64,000 nucleotides of DNA from Actinokineospora alba (lineage in GTDB: Bacteria; Actinomycetota; Actinomycetes; Mycobacteriales; Pseudonocardiaceae), in NCBI RefSeq assembly GCF_004362515.1, contig NZ_SNXU01000001.1, forward strand, positions 6,510,001 through 6,574,000, written 5' to 3'. This document shows positions 41,991 to 49,764 of the stretch, one piece after another. The notes beneath the pieces are model-generated. The model saw only the letters and a list, made by a program, of their open reading frames with translations. It was not told where the DNA came from and ran no database searches. Made by a program: the position numbers and the translations under genes. The stretch's first letter is position 1; each line of letters starts with the position of its first letter.

Positions 41991-43253
41991 TCAGGCCGAG
42001 CGCAGCTCGTCGATCTCCCGCCACACCTCGGCGGCGACCCGGTAGGAGGCGAGTTCCTCCCCCAGGCGCGCGGCTGAACGCAGCGCCTCGACGGCTTCCT
42101 CGGTGCGGCCCATGCGGTGCAGGGCCCGGCCGCGGGTGCGCCGCAGCCGCAGGAGGTCCGCGGCCGCGAGCCCGTCCGGTTCGTCCTCGGACAGCTCGAG
42201 CGCCCGCTCCGACTCGCCGCGGGCGAGCGCGTACCTGGCCTCGATGCTGACGAGTTTCGCCTGGTCGCCCGGGGAGTCGGCCAGCTCGAGCGCCGACCGC
42301 ATCCAGTTCACGTACTGGTCCACTTCGGACAGCTCGGCGTCGGCGTCGAGCAGCACCGACGCGGCGGCGCTGGCGAAGCGGCCCCACTCGCGGATCGAGG
42401 TGCCCGGCTGGGCGAGCATGTCCTTGGCGTGGCGCACATGCCGCTCGGCGCGCTCGCCGACACCGAGCCGGGCGAAGGCGACCGACGCGGCCCAGTGGGC
42501 CCGGCCGAGGACCGTGCGGCTGCCGAGTTTCTCCGCGCAGGCCAGCATCCGGTCGACCAGGGCCGGGATCTCACCGGTGTCCCCGGAGTCGACCTTGACC
42601 GAGATCAGGACGCCGAGCGCGCGGACGTTCTCGCCGGTGTCGGCCAGTTCGGTGTCCGGCAGCGCTTCCATGGCACAGGACGCGAGGACCATCGCCTCGG
42701 CCATGCGCCCGCAGTCACGCGCGGCCGCGGCCTTGTCCAGCCGCAGCTTCACCATGAGTTCGGGCACGTCGAGCTGGTCGGCGACGGTGACCAGGTTGTC
42801 GAGCAGCGCATAGCGCGCCTGGTGGTCCGCGCGCAGGATCAGCACATCCTGCAGGGCGATGCCACGTTCGACCACAGCGGACGGCACGCCGTCGCGCACG
42901 GCCGAGTCATAGGCGCTCTGGTAGCGGTCGCCCGCGTCGTCGAGGTCGCCGACGTCGAGCGCGCTGCGAGCGAGGATGTCGAGCACCAGCGTGCGGTTGG
43001 CCTCCGGGCTCTGCTCGACTTCCTTGATCGGCAGGACCGCGTCGGCCACCAGGGCCTCGAGGTGCACGTCGAGCGCCCGGGCTATCTGGAGGACCACCTC
43101 GAGGGTGGGCACCCGGGCTCCGGTCTCCAACAACGAGATGTAGCTCGGATTCACGACGTCGCCCGCCACATCCCGCTGCGACAGCCCGCGCTCCTGACGC
43201 AACTGGCGCAACCGGCGACCGAACTCCGGCTGCTGGACCCCGACGATGCTCAC
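41991..43253 (-). CDS. XRE-family regulator with TPR-like repeats
   Basis: A 420-aa protein. Residues ~10-70 form an XRE/Cro-type helix-turn-helix (FGRRLRQLRQERGLSQRDVAG...PSYISLLETGARVPTLEVVLQIARAL). The remainder is helical, with repeated Ala-rich helix pairs (for example ARSALDVGDLDDAGDRYQSA) that fit tetratricopeptide repeats. Such fusions are common in actinobacteria and often control development, peptide or antibiotic genes; the target is not known here. The gene is transcribed away from a promoter with three TTGACT boxes and a TGACTG-N6-CAGTCA palindrome, probably its own operator. GTG start, with a GAGGTCGGGG stretch upstream. Confidence 0.88.
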   Translation of the reverse strand: MSIVGVQQPEFGRRLRQLRQERGLSQRDVAGDVVNPSYISLLETGARVPTLEVVLQIARALDVHLEALVADAVLPIKEVEQSPEANRTLVLDILARSALDVGDLDDAGDRYQSAYDSAVRDGVPSAVVERGIALQDVLILRADHQARYALLDNLVTVADQLDVPELMVKLRLDKAAAARDCGRMAEAMVLASCAMEALPDTELADTGENVRALGVLISVKVDSGDTGEIPALVDRMLACAEKLGSRTVLGRAHWAASVAFARLGVGERAERHVRHAKDMLAQPGTSIREWGRFASAAASVLLDADAELSEVDQYVNWMRSALELADSPGDQAKLVSIEARYALARGESERALELSEDEPDGLAAADLLRLRRTRGRALHRMGRTEEAVEALRSAARLGEELASYRVAAEVWREIDELRSA

Positions 43254-43274
43254 ACGCCCCGACCTCGAGTCTCA

Positions 43275-43331
43275 TGACTGATACGCCAGTCAATTACCTA
43301 TCTAGAGTCAACTGCCTTGCTGAATAGTCAA
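43275..43331. promoter_or_regulatory. XRE gene operator: TGACTG-N6-CAGTCA palindrome and three AGTCAA repeats
   Basis: TGACTG (43275-43280) and CAGTCA (43287-43292) form a perfect inverted repeat with a 6-base spacer, 22 bp before the start codon. AGTCAA (TTGACT on the coding strand) occurs at 43288-43293, 43306-43311 and 43326-43331, spaced 18 and 20 bp, so candidate -35 boxes and the repeats overlap. The TGACTG core also occurs in the promoter at 41721-41761. Confidence 0.55.
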
Positions 43332-43395
43332 CGTAGCATAACTACGGTCGACCTTTTGTGCGGCCGCGGCCCCGATGTCGGACACCGGCGATCGG

Positions 43396-43605
43396 CTACA
43401 CGACCCGCCACGGCCAGTCGTCTGACTTGGCGGCGAGCTGACCGGGAGAAGTGTCGCGTGCGGCCGTGGTGTTCGGCGCCTCACCACCTGCTACAGGTGA
43501 GGCCGCGCCCGCCACGGCCACCGCTAACATCCCGACCAGCATCGCCGTGCGGAGCTTGCTTCCGGTGGAGTCATTGCCTGCGGTGATCTTGTTTACTCTC
43601 GTCAT
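43396..43605 (-). CDS. Small secreted peptide (hypothetical)
   Basis: A 69-codon open frame with a Sec-type signal: basic N-terminus (MTRVNKI..., KLR), hydrophobic core AMLVGMLAVAVAGAA and small residues before a probable cleavage near SPVAGG. The mature peptide would be about 30 residues, rich in Thr, Ala and Asp, ending in DDWPWRVV. I know no family for it. It lies 142 bp beyond the start of the XRE regulator, in the same direction, and no strong ribosome site is visible before the ATG, which lowers confidence. Secreted peptides next to XRE-TPR regulators can be signals, but that link is speculation here. Confidence 0.4.
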   Translation of the reverse strand: MTRVNKITAGNDSTGSKLRTAMLVGMLAVAVAGAASPVAGGEAPNTTAARDTSPGQLAAKSDDWPWRVV

Positions 43606-43710
43606 GACTCAGGTCTAACGTAGTGCGTGTGAGCCACACAACAGCGGTGCAGGATCAGGCAGCGCCGCACCCGGAAAGGCCCGCGGGCCCCGACTCCTGT
43701 GGTAATCCGC

Positions 43711-44334
43711 CTAGCCGTTGACTCCGGCGAGCGCGAAGAACTCCTGCCGCGATCGTGGATCCTCACGCAGCGCTCCCTGCAGAGCGGACGTCACGGTCCG
43801 GGCGCCCGCGGCTCGAACTCCCCGCAAGGACATGCACAAGTGCTCGGCCTCGATCACCACACCCACACCCTTGGGATCCAGATGGTGCTGGAGCCAGTCG
43901 GCGACCTGTTTGGTGAGGCGTTCCTGGACTTGCAGGTCGCGGGCGAACAGCTCGACGACCCGGGCCAGTTTGGACAGGCCGAGGATGCGTTCACCGGGCA
44001 GGTAGCCGACGTGGGCGACGCCTTGGAACGGCAGCAGATGATGCTCGCACAGCGATTGCACGGGAATGCTCTTGGCGAGCACGAGTTCGTCGTACCCCTC
44101 GTCGTTGGGGAACGTCGTCAGGTTGAACTCGCGCGGGGTGAGCATCTCGGCGTACGCGCGCGCCACGCGCCTCGGGGTGTCCGCCAGGTGCTCCGACGCC
44201 GGATCCCGTCCCAAGGCGATCAGGAGATCCGCCACCGCCCGCTGCGCCGCGGGCAGGTCGACGGCTTCGCGTTCGTGGACCACCCGAAGCCTGCGGTGCT
44301 CGTCGAGGTGATCCGGCGCCGGGCTCAGGCTCAT
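43711..44334 (-). CDS. folE: GTP cyclohydrolase I
   Basis: A 207-aa enzyme that converts GTP to 7,8-dihydroneopterin triphosphate, the first step of folate and pterin synthesis. SLCEHHLLPF contains the zinc Cys and catalytic His residues; GLSKLARVVELFARDLQVQERLT and EAEHLCMSLRGVR are further signature blocks, the latter carrying the second zinc Cys. The length is normal for the family. The ATG overlaps the stop of the DoxX-like gene (ATGA), so the two are translationally coupled. No other folate genes are nearby; with a DoxX-like membrane protein and a divergent Cys-rich regulator this may be a regulated, accessory FolE copy. Confidence 0.95.
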   Translation of the reverse strand: MSLSPAPDHLDEHRRLRVVHEREAVDLPAAQRAVADLLIALGRDPASEHLADTPRRVARAYAEMLTPREFNLTTFPNDEGYDELVLAKSIPVQSLCEHHLLPFQGVAHVGYLPGERILGLSKLARVVELFARDLQVQERLTKQVADWLQHHLDPKGVGVVIEAEHLCMSLRGVRAAGARTVTSALQGALREDPRSRQEFFALAGVNG

Positions 44335-44768
44335 GCCACTCGTCCTCGACGCGCGGGGGCGTACCGGACCGCGAGGCGGGCCAAGGCGATCGCGGCGACG
44401 AACAGGCCGAAGTCGCGCAGCGCGATGTCGTAGAAGCCCGGGAACGACAGCAGGTTGACGATGATCCCGGCCAGCCAGGCCGCCACGAGCAGGCCGCCGA
44501 ACCTCGGAGCCACTGCGACCACGACGCCCGCGAGGATCTCGACCACGCCGACGCCATACATCGCCTGCTGGGCCGTGCCAGGAAGGATGCCGTCGATCCA
44601 CGGGGCCAGATAGCGCGGCCAGTCGACGAGCAGGTTCAGGAACTTGTCGAGTCCGAACAGGATGGGCGCGACGGTGAAGACCGTGCGCAGCAACAAGAAC
44701 GACTGGTAGCCGGGGTCGGACAGCACGCCGTGCTTCTCGGTCGCGGCGGCAGGCGTTTCGGTGGCCAT
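44331..44768 (-). CDS. DoxX-like integral membrane protein
   Basis: A 145-aa membrane protein with about four hydrophobic segments (around SFLLLRTVFTVAPILFGL, AMYGVGVVEILAGVVVAVAP, LLVAAWLAGIIVNLLS and FGLFVAAIALARLAV). The spacing and the LFGLDKF...NLLVDWPRYLAPWI loop resemble the DoxX/DUF417-like family, whose biochemical role is poorly known. ATG 44768 has a perfect GGAGGAG two to three bases upstream, so I rejected the longer in-frame start. It is the first gene of the two-gene operon with folE and is divergent from the regulator at 44847, 78 bp away. Confidence 0.75.
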   Translation of the reverse strand: MATETPAAATEKHGVLSDPGYQSFLLLRTVFTVAPILFGLDKFLNLLVDWPRYLAPWIDGILPGTAQQAMYGVGVVEILAGVVVAVAPRFGGLLVAAWLAGIIVNLLSFPGFYDIALRDFGLFVAAIALARLAVRYAPARRGRVA

Positions 44769-44846
44769 GACTCCTCCTTCTATCGACAACTCGTGTTAAC
44801 GTTAGAACCCGACCAGGGATTTAGTCAACATAGATTGGTTTTAGAA

Positions 44847-45539
44847 ATGGCAGAGTCCTGGGACGCCCGTGTGTCGGCCGTGGCAGCGCTCGACGAGCCG
44901 ACCCGCAGACGGCTCTACGACTTCGTCGTGCGCCAGCCCGCGCCGGTCAGCCGGGACGAGGCCGCGGCGGCGGTGGACCTGGCCCGCACCACGGCGGCGT
45001 TCCACCTCGAGAAGCTGGCGGAGGAAGGACTGCTCGAGGTCGTGCACGAACGGCGCACCGGCCGCAGCGGGCCCGGGGCCGGTCGCCCGTCGAAGCTCTA
45101 CCGGCGCTCGGCGCGGCAGATCGCGGTCTCGCTCCCGGACCGGCGGTACGAACTGGTCGGAGACCTGCTCGCGGCGGCCGTCCAGGAGGCGGACGGCTCG
45201 GGCGAGTCACCGCGAAGCGTGCTCGCCCGACGCGCCCGCGAACTCGGCCAGGACATCGGAGAGTCGGCGCGGTCCGCCGACTCCGGCGTGGACAGCCGCG
45301 ACACGGTGCTGCGGGCGCTGGAGTCGTACGGATTCGAGCCGCGGGCCAGGGATGCCGCGATCGTCCTCGGCAACTGCCCGTTCCACAGCCTGGCCAAGCG
45401 GCACACGGAACTGGTGTGCGGCATGAACGTCTGCCTGATCGACGGGCTCCTGCGCGGGCTCGCCGTCACGGACCTGACCGCGAGCCTGCATCCCGAGCCG
45501 GACCACTGCTGCGTACGCGTCGAGCCCGCGGAGAGCTAG
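44847..45539 (+). CDS. Winged-helix regulator with Cys-rich C-terminus (SufR/ArsR-like)
   Basis: A 230-aa regulator. The N-terminal winged helix (ALDEPTRRRLYDFVVRQPAPVSRDEAAAAVDLARTTAAFHLEKL) resembles ArsR-like and SufR-like proteins (COG2345 type). The C-terminus carries Cys and His residues, GNCPFHSLAKRH...LVCGMNVC and a terminal PDHCC, a layout reminiscent of the iron-sulfur ligands of SufR-type regulators. It may sense iron-sulfur status, oxygen or a thiol-reactive compound; this is inference. It is divergent from the DoxX-folE operon and probably represses or activates it from the 78-bp shared promoter, where the palindrome TAACGTTA is visible. ATG 44847 was taken because upstream codons run into that promoter. 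Confidence 0.82.
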   Translation: MAESWDARVSAVAALDEPTRRRLYDFVVRQPAPVSRDEAAAAVDLARTTAAFHLEKLAEEGLLEVVHERRTGRSGPGAGRPSKLYRRSARQIAVSLPDRRYELVGDLLAAAVQEADGSGESPRSVLARRARELGQDIGESARSADSGVDSRDTVLRALESYGFEPRARDAAIVLGNCPFHSLAKRHTELVCGMNVCLIDGLLRGLAVTDLTASLHPEPDHCCVRVEPAES

Positions 45540-45924
45540 CTTTCGAGACCGACGGCAGTCCCGGTCCGCCGAGCGCGCTCGACGGCGAAGACCAAGCGGT
45601 GACTGGCGAGGGTGGCGTCATCGGCTCGACGTCGCCGCCGCCGTGCCCCTCGCCTGCAGACGCGCCCGGGAAAGAAGGCGCGAGTTCCGGAGTCGGCGCC
45701 AGGGCACCTCTTCAGCGGCGATGGGGTGTACGTCCGCGAAACCGCTTGATGCTCTGATGGGGTGCTGGGTTCAGGTGGCCAGATCCGGCTCGCGGCGATC
45801 AGTGCGGCGGCCTGGTATGGCGGCGGTTGGGTGCCCCCGTTGACGGTCCACTTCCTCGTTGTGCGACAACAGACGTGTCCGTGTCCACCTCACCACCTGT
45901 CTCGCAGGTGCCCTTGGCGGTTCC
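45540..45924. other. Gene-free stretch
   Basis: Between the stop of the winged-helix regulator and the stop of the anti-sigma-like gene (convergent). I find no convincing coding frame, hairpin terminator or repeat. Open frames here are short and lack ribosome sites. Confidence 0.5.
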
Positions 45925-47094
45925 TCACGGGTTGCGCACGACAATGGAGGCTTCCGTGTCCACGCCGGGCAGCACCACGGTCTCGCACGGCCTACCGCTG
46001 ACCTCGCACCGCAGCAGGCCTCGGCCGCGGTGCCCGTTGACCAGCACCGCTTCCGCGCTCTCCCAGTGGAAATCGGGTGCGTCCAAGGGCTCCGCCAACC
46101 CGAGCTCCTTGATCTGCGGACTGCCGCTGAAGAGCGCACCCACGGCGATCCAACGGGATCCGTTGGGCCGCACCAGGTGCTGCCCGTCGGTGGAGACCAG
46201 CGGGCGTTCCCAGGTCAGGCCGCATTCCTTGCGCAGCACCGCGAACTTGTCCGGTGGGTCGAGTTCGACCAGGCACGCCTTCAGCGGATCGGTGTCCGCG
46301 ACCATGGCGATCAGGTGGCCCGCGGTGCCGAATCTGCCCAGGAGGGCGAACTCCCCCTGCGGCGGCGACGCCACGTACGCACCGCGCGTCGGGTTCCACA
46401 GGTCCACCGGGACCGGACCGAAGTCGCCACTCATCCGGGCCAGCACCACCGCGTCCCCAGACCAGGCGCGCACCACCATGGAGTTGTCCCCACCGGGCAG
46501 CGGTGCCTGGGAGACCACGTTGCCCGACGGCAGGTCGACCACGACCGCGGTCGAGACCTGGCCCGCGTTGTGCCAGTACTGGACGACGGCCCGCGTGCCG
46601 ACTGGGTGCACCACGATCGCGGTGTCCGGCGCGACGCCGAGCGTGGTGCTGATGCCGTCTTCACGGACGAACTCGACGGTCTGGCTCCGCTCGCTACCGG
46701 TGTGCTGGTAGGTGACCAGCCAGCCGCCCGCGGTCCGGACAGCTTCGATGACCCGCTGGTTCGACTTGACGGGCAAGGCCACGTGACCGCCGCCCGCCCG
46801 GTGCAGCACGAGCCCGTGGATCAGGTCCACCTTGAGCCCGGCGGAGCTGGGAGCGGGCGCCACCGAGATCGGCGGCGGGTCGGCGGGCAGCGAGACGGCG
46901 GGCGGCCGCACCAGTTGCACGACGGCGAAGACGGCCGCGACCACCGCGACCACCGAAGCGGTGATCGCGGCCATCCGTCGCCGACCGCGGATCCGGCCTG
47001 CCTGAGTGATCGCCTGGTCGGCCAGGTCGGTGGTCTCCGGCACCGCCGCGACCCGGGCGGCGAGTGCGGCACGCAGGTGTTCCTCGACGTTCAT
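45925..47094 (-). CDS. Membrane-anchored protein, probable anti-sigma-type partner of the ECF factor
   Basis: A 389-aa protein with a cytoplasmic N-terminus of about 40 residues (MNVEEHLRAALAARVAAVPE), one membrane segment (about 42-63, ITASVVAVVAAVFAVVQLV), a Pro-rich linker and an extracytoplasmic domain of about 300 residues rich in beta-strand patterns, possibly a propeller-like fold. Its ATG overlaps the stop of the SigE-type sigma factor gene (ATGA), the usual arrangement for such actinobacterial pairs. No zinc HxxxCxxC anti-sigma motif is present, so regulation by direct binding is inferred only from operon structure. Confidence 0.72.
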   Translation of the reverse strand: MNVEEHLRAALAARVAAVPETTDLADQAITQAGRIRGRRRMAAITASVVAVVAAVFAVVQLVRPPAVSLPADPPPISVAPAPSSAGLKVDLIHGLVLHRAGGGHVALPVKSNQRVIEAVRTAGGWLVTYQHTGSERSQTVEFVREDGISTTLGVAPDTAIVVHPVGTRAVVQYWHNAGQVSTAVVVDLPSGNVVSQAPLPGGDNSMVVRAWSGDAVVLARMSGDFGPVPVDLWNPTRGAYVASPPQGEFALLGRFGTAGHLIAMVADTDPLKACLVELDPPDKFAVLRKECGLTWERPLVSTDGQHLVRPNGSRWIAVGALFSGSPQIKELGLAEPLDAPDFHWESAEAVLVNGHRGRGLLRCEVSGRPCETVVLPGVDTEASIVVRNP

Positions 47095-47597
47095 CGGGTC
47101 ACGCTCCCCTCGGTGGCGGCAGGCTGGACGCGGTCTCGCAGTGCGCTGATCGCGCGCGAGGTCTGGCTCTTGACGGTGCCGACGGTCACCCCGAGCGCCG
47201 CCGCAGTGGCGGCTTCGGACAGGTCGTCATGGAACCGCAGCACCACCACCGCCCGCTGCCTCGCGGGCAGCTTGCGCACCTCGGCCCACAGGTCCTGGCT
47301 CAGCGCGCTGCACTCCGCGAAGTCAGGCTGCACGATCTCGGGCAGCACTTCGGTCGGCTGCTCCCCCCGCCAGCGCCGCCGCCACCACGACGTCGCGGTG
47401 TTCACCATGATCTTGCGGACGTAGGCGTCAGCGGCGTCGTGGTCCTTGATGCGCTCCCACGCCAGGTAGGTCTTGGTCAGCGTTGTCTGCACCAGGTCCT
47501 CCGCGCTCGCCCAGTCCCCACTGAGCAGGCACGCGGTCCGCAGCAGCGCGGCCCGCCGCGTCGCCACGAACTCGTGGAACTTCTCCTCGCCGCCCAC
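47091..47597 (-). CDS. ECF RNA polymerase sigma factor, SigE family
   Basis: A 168-aa sigma-70-family factor. Region 2 is seen in LRTACLLSGDWASAEDLVQTTLTKTYLAWERI (about 20-50), and region 4 in LPARQRAVVVLRFHDDLSEAATAAALGVTVGTVKSQTSRAISALR (about 110-155). Length and motifs match the SigE family of streptomycete-like actinobacteria. The gene overlaps the membrane protein downstream and diverges from trpB. GTG start with GGAG upstream. A 12-bp palindrome (ACACGATCGTGT, 47666-47677) and one copy of GTTCTAGAAC lie in the shared promoter region. Confidence 0.92.
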   Translation of the reverse strand: MGGEEKFHEFVATRRAALLRTACLLSGDWASAEDLVQTTLTKTYLAWERIKDHDAADAYVRKIMVNTATSWWRRRWRGEQPTEVLPEIVQPDFAECSALSQDLWAEVRKLPARQRAVVVLRFHDDLSEAATAAALGVTVGTVKSQTSRAISALRDRVQPAATEGSVTR

Positions 47598-47665
47598 GCG
47601 GACTCCCCTCGACAGACAGGAAGACGCCCGAGGGCGCCCGGAAGGTTGTCACCACTTCCAAGGCC

Positions 47666-47677
47666 ACACGATCGTGT
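47666..47677. promoter_or_regulatory. 12-bp palindrome upstream of the ECF sigma gene
   Basis: ACACGATCGTGT is a perfect palindrome, 69 bp before the sigma-factor start and between it and the trpB operators. It may be a binding site for a dimeric regulator of either gene. Confidence 0.35.
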
Positions 47678-47689
47678 CCGATGCTTATT

Positions 47690-47742
47690 GTTCTAGAACT
47701 CTCGACGGAACTGTGTCAGACTCTCCGCAACCGTTCTAGAAC
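47690..47742. promoter_or_regulatory. Paired GTTCTAGAAC palindromes, probable GntR operators of the trpBA operon
   Basis: The perfect 10-bp palindrome GTTCTAGAAC occurs at 47690-47699 and again at 47733-47742, 43 bp apart (about four helical turns), the second ending 13 bp before the trpB start codon. The GT-N6-AC form fits the operator type of GntR/HutC-family proteins, and such a protein is encoded in the operon downstream of trpA. Autoregulation is inferred. Confidence 0.6.
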
Positions 47743-47755
47743 ACTAGGGGTAGTT

Positions 47756-48967
47756 GTGGACAATTCGCTGGTCAGCGACAACCACGGCGGCATCGTGGCC
47801 GCCGCCGGGATGCGCGAACCCTCCGGCACCGGGCGGTTCGGCGACTACGGGGGCCAGTTCGTACCCGAGTCGCTGGTGCCCGCGTGCGTCGAGCTGGACC
47901 GTGAGTTCCGGCAGGCCTGGGCGGATCCGCGGTTCCGGCAGCAGCTCGAACGCCTGCTCGCGGTCTACGCCGGTCGCCCCACGGCGATGACGCCCGCCTG
48001 GCGGCTGTCGGCCGAACTCGGCATCACGCTGCTGCTCAAGCGCGAAGACCTCGCGCACACCGGGTCACACAAGATCAACAACGTGCTGGGGCAGGCGCTG
48101 CTGGCCCGGCGGATGGGCAAGACCAGGCTGATCGCCGAGACCGGCGCGGGCCAGCACGGCGTGGCCACCGCGACCGCGGCCGCGCTGCTGGGCATGTCGG
48201 CCACGGTGTTCATGGGCGAGCGCGACATCGAGCGGCAGGCGCTCAACGTGTTCCGGATGGGCATGCTCGGCGCCGAGGTCGTGCCGGTGGGTTCGGGTAG
48301 CCGCACGCTCAAGGACGCGTGCAACGAGGCCATGCGGCACTGGGTGGGCGCGGTCGACGAGGCCCACTACTGCATCGGCTCGGTCATGGGCCCGCACCCG
48401 TATCCGTGGATGGTGCGCGAGTTCCAGCGGGTGATCGGCGACGAGGCCCGCGCCCAGTGCGCCGCCGAACTGACGGCGGGAACGCCGGACTACGTCGTGG
48501 CCTGCGTCGGCGGCGGCTCGAACGCGGCGGGCACGTTCGCCGGGTTCGTCGACACCCCCGCGCGGCTGATCGGGGTCGAGGCCGAGGGCGGCGCGGCCAT
48601 GACCTTCGGCGCGAACGGCGTGCTGCACGGCTATCGCTCGAAGTTCCTGCAGGACGAGCACGGCCAGGTCCGCGAGGCGCATTCCATCTCCGCGGGCCTC
48701 GACTATCCCGGGGTGGGCCCGGAGCACGCCCATCTCGCCGACCTCGGTCGCGCCCGGTACGTGACGGTGTCCGACGAGGAGGTGCTCGACGCGGTCAACC
48801 GGCTGTGCCGGGCCGAGGGCATCTTCTGCGCGCTGGAGTCCGCGCACGCGCTGGCCTGGGTGCTGCGGGCGGCGGGCTCGGCCGAACTGCCCACCGGATC
48901 GACGGTGATGCTGACGCTGTCCGGCCGCGGCGACAAGGACATGCCCGCACTCATGGAGGCGTCGTGA
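47756..48967 (+). CDS. trpB: Tryptophan synthase beta chain
   Basis: A 403-aa PLP enzyme that joins indole and L-serine to make L-tryptophan. The PLP Lys is in HTGSHKINN, the phosphate loop is GGGSNA, and GRFGDYGGQFVPESL, AETGAGQHGVATA and GRGDKD are typical family blocks. It overlaps trpA by GTGA and should form the usual alpha2-beta2 complex with channelling of indole. GTG 47756 lies a few bases after AGGGG and just downstream of a palindrome; longer in-frame starts run into the operator region. No trpE, trpD, trpC or trpF is nearby, so this is either the remaining half of a split trp operon or a regulated extra copy. Confidence 0.96.
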   Translation: MDNSLVSDNHGGIVAAAGMREPSGTGRFGDYGGQFVPESLVPACVELDREFRQAWADPRFRQQLERLLAVYAGRPTAMTPAWRLSAELGITLLLKREDLAHTGSHKINNVLGQALLARRMGKTRLIAETGAGQHGVATATAAALLGMSATVFMGERDIERQALNVFRMGMLGAEVVPVGSGSRTLKDACNEAMRHWVGAVDEAHYCIGSVMGPHPYPWMVREFQRVIGDEARAQCAAELTAGTPDYVVACVGGGSNAAGTFAGFVDTPARLIGVEAEGGAAMTFGANGVLHGYRSKFLQDEHGQVREAHSISAGLDYPGVGPEHAHLADLGRARYVTVSDEEVLDAVNRLCRAEGIFCALESAHALAWVLRAAGSAELPTGSTVMLTLSGRGDKDMPALMEAS

Positions 48968-49764
48968 ACACGCTCGAAGACCAGCTGCGGTCCGCGCGGG
49001 ACCGGGGCCGCAAGCTGCTCGTCCCCTACGTCACCGGCGGCGTCACCGACGACTGGACGCGCTACCTCACCGCCTACCAGGACGCGGGCGCCGACGCGGT
49101 GGAGATCGGGCTGCCGTTCTCCGACCCGATGCTCGACGGCGGCACCATCCAGCAGGCCTCGGACCGCGCGCTCGCCCGCGGGACCACGGCCCACCGGATC
49201 CTCGCCGACCTCGCCGAGATCGACCTGACCGTGCCGCGCGTGGTGATGACGTACGCGAATCTCGTGCTGCGCCAAGGAGCCGAGACCTTCTGCCGCAAGC
49301 TGCGCGACGCCGGGGTCCGCGGTCTCATCGTGCCGGACCTCCAACTCGGCGAAGTGGGTGAAGTCGAAGGCGCCGCCGCGGCGGCCGGAGTGGACTTGGT
49401 GCTCCTCGCCGCGCCCTCCACCCCGCCCGCGCGGCTGCGGGAGATCGGCGCGCGCAGCCGGGGTTTCGTCTACGCCGTCAGCGTGATGGGCACGACCGGG
49501 GAACGTGACAAGTTCGCGGATTCGGGAGTCGCCCTTGCCCGGGCGCTCAAGGCCGTGACCGACCTGCCGGTGTTGCTAGGCTTCGGCGTCTCCCGCCCCG
49601 CCCACGCGGTGCAGGCGTGCCGCGCGGCCGACGGCGTGGCTGTCGGGGCGGCGCTGATGCGCCGGGTGCTCGACGGCGCGGGTCCGGCCGAGGTGGGCGC
49701 GGACGTCGACGCCATGCGCACCGAACTCGACCGGAGTGCCGATGAACCCACAGGCCCCACGTGA
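48964..49764 (+). CDS. trpA: Tryptophan synthase alpha chain
   Basis: A 266-aa TIM-barrel protein that cleaves indole-3-glycerol phosphate to indole and glyceraldehyde 3-phosphate. The catalytic Glu is in AVEIGLPFSDP, the catalytic Asp in MLDGGTIQ, and GVRGLIVPDLQLGE and the phosphate-binding GFGVSRPAHA also match the family. The GTG start overlaps the trpB stop. The 3' end overlaps the start of the GntR gene by about 23 bp, so the regulator is translated from the same message. Confidence 0.96.
   Translation: MNTLEDQLRSARDRGRKLLVPYVTGGVTDDWTRYLTAYQDAGADAVEIGLPFSDPMLDGGTIQQASDRALARGTTAHRILADLAEIDLTVPRVVMTYANLVLRQGAETFCRKLRDAGVRGLIVPDLQLGEVGEVEGAAAAAGVDLVLLAAPSTPPARLREIGARSRGFVYAVSVMGTTGERDKFADSGVALARALKAVTDLPVLLGFGVSRPAHAVQACRAADGVAVGAALMRRVLDGAGPAEVGADVDAMRTELDRSADEPTGPT

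Noticed and set aside
45540..45924. Degenerate insertion sequence in the gene-free stretch
   Set aside because: No terminal inverted repeats, target duplication or transposase-like frame could be found.
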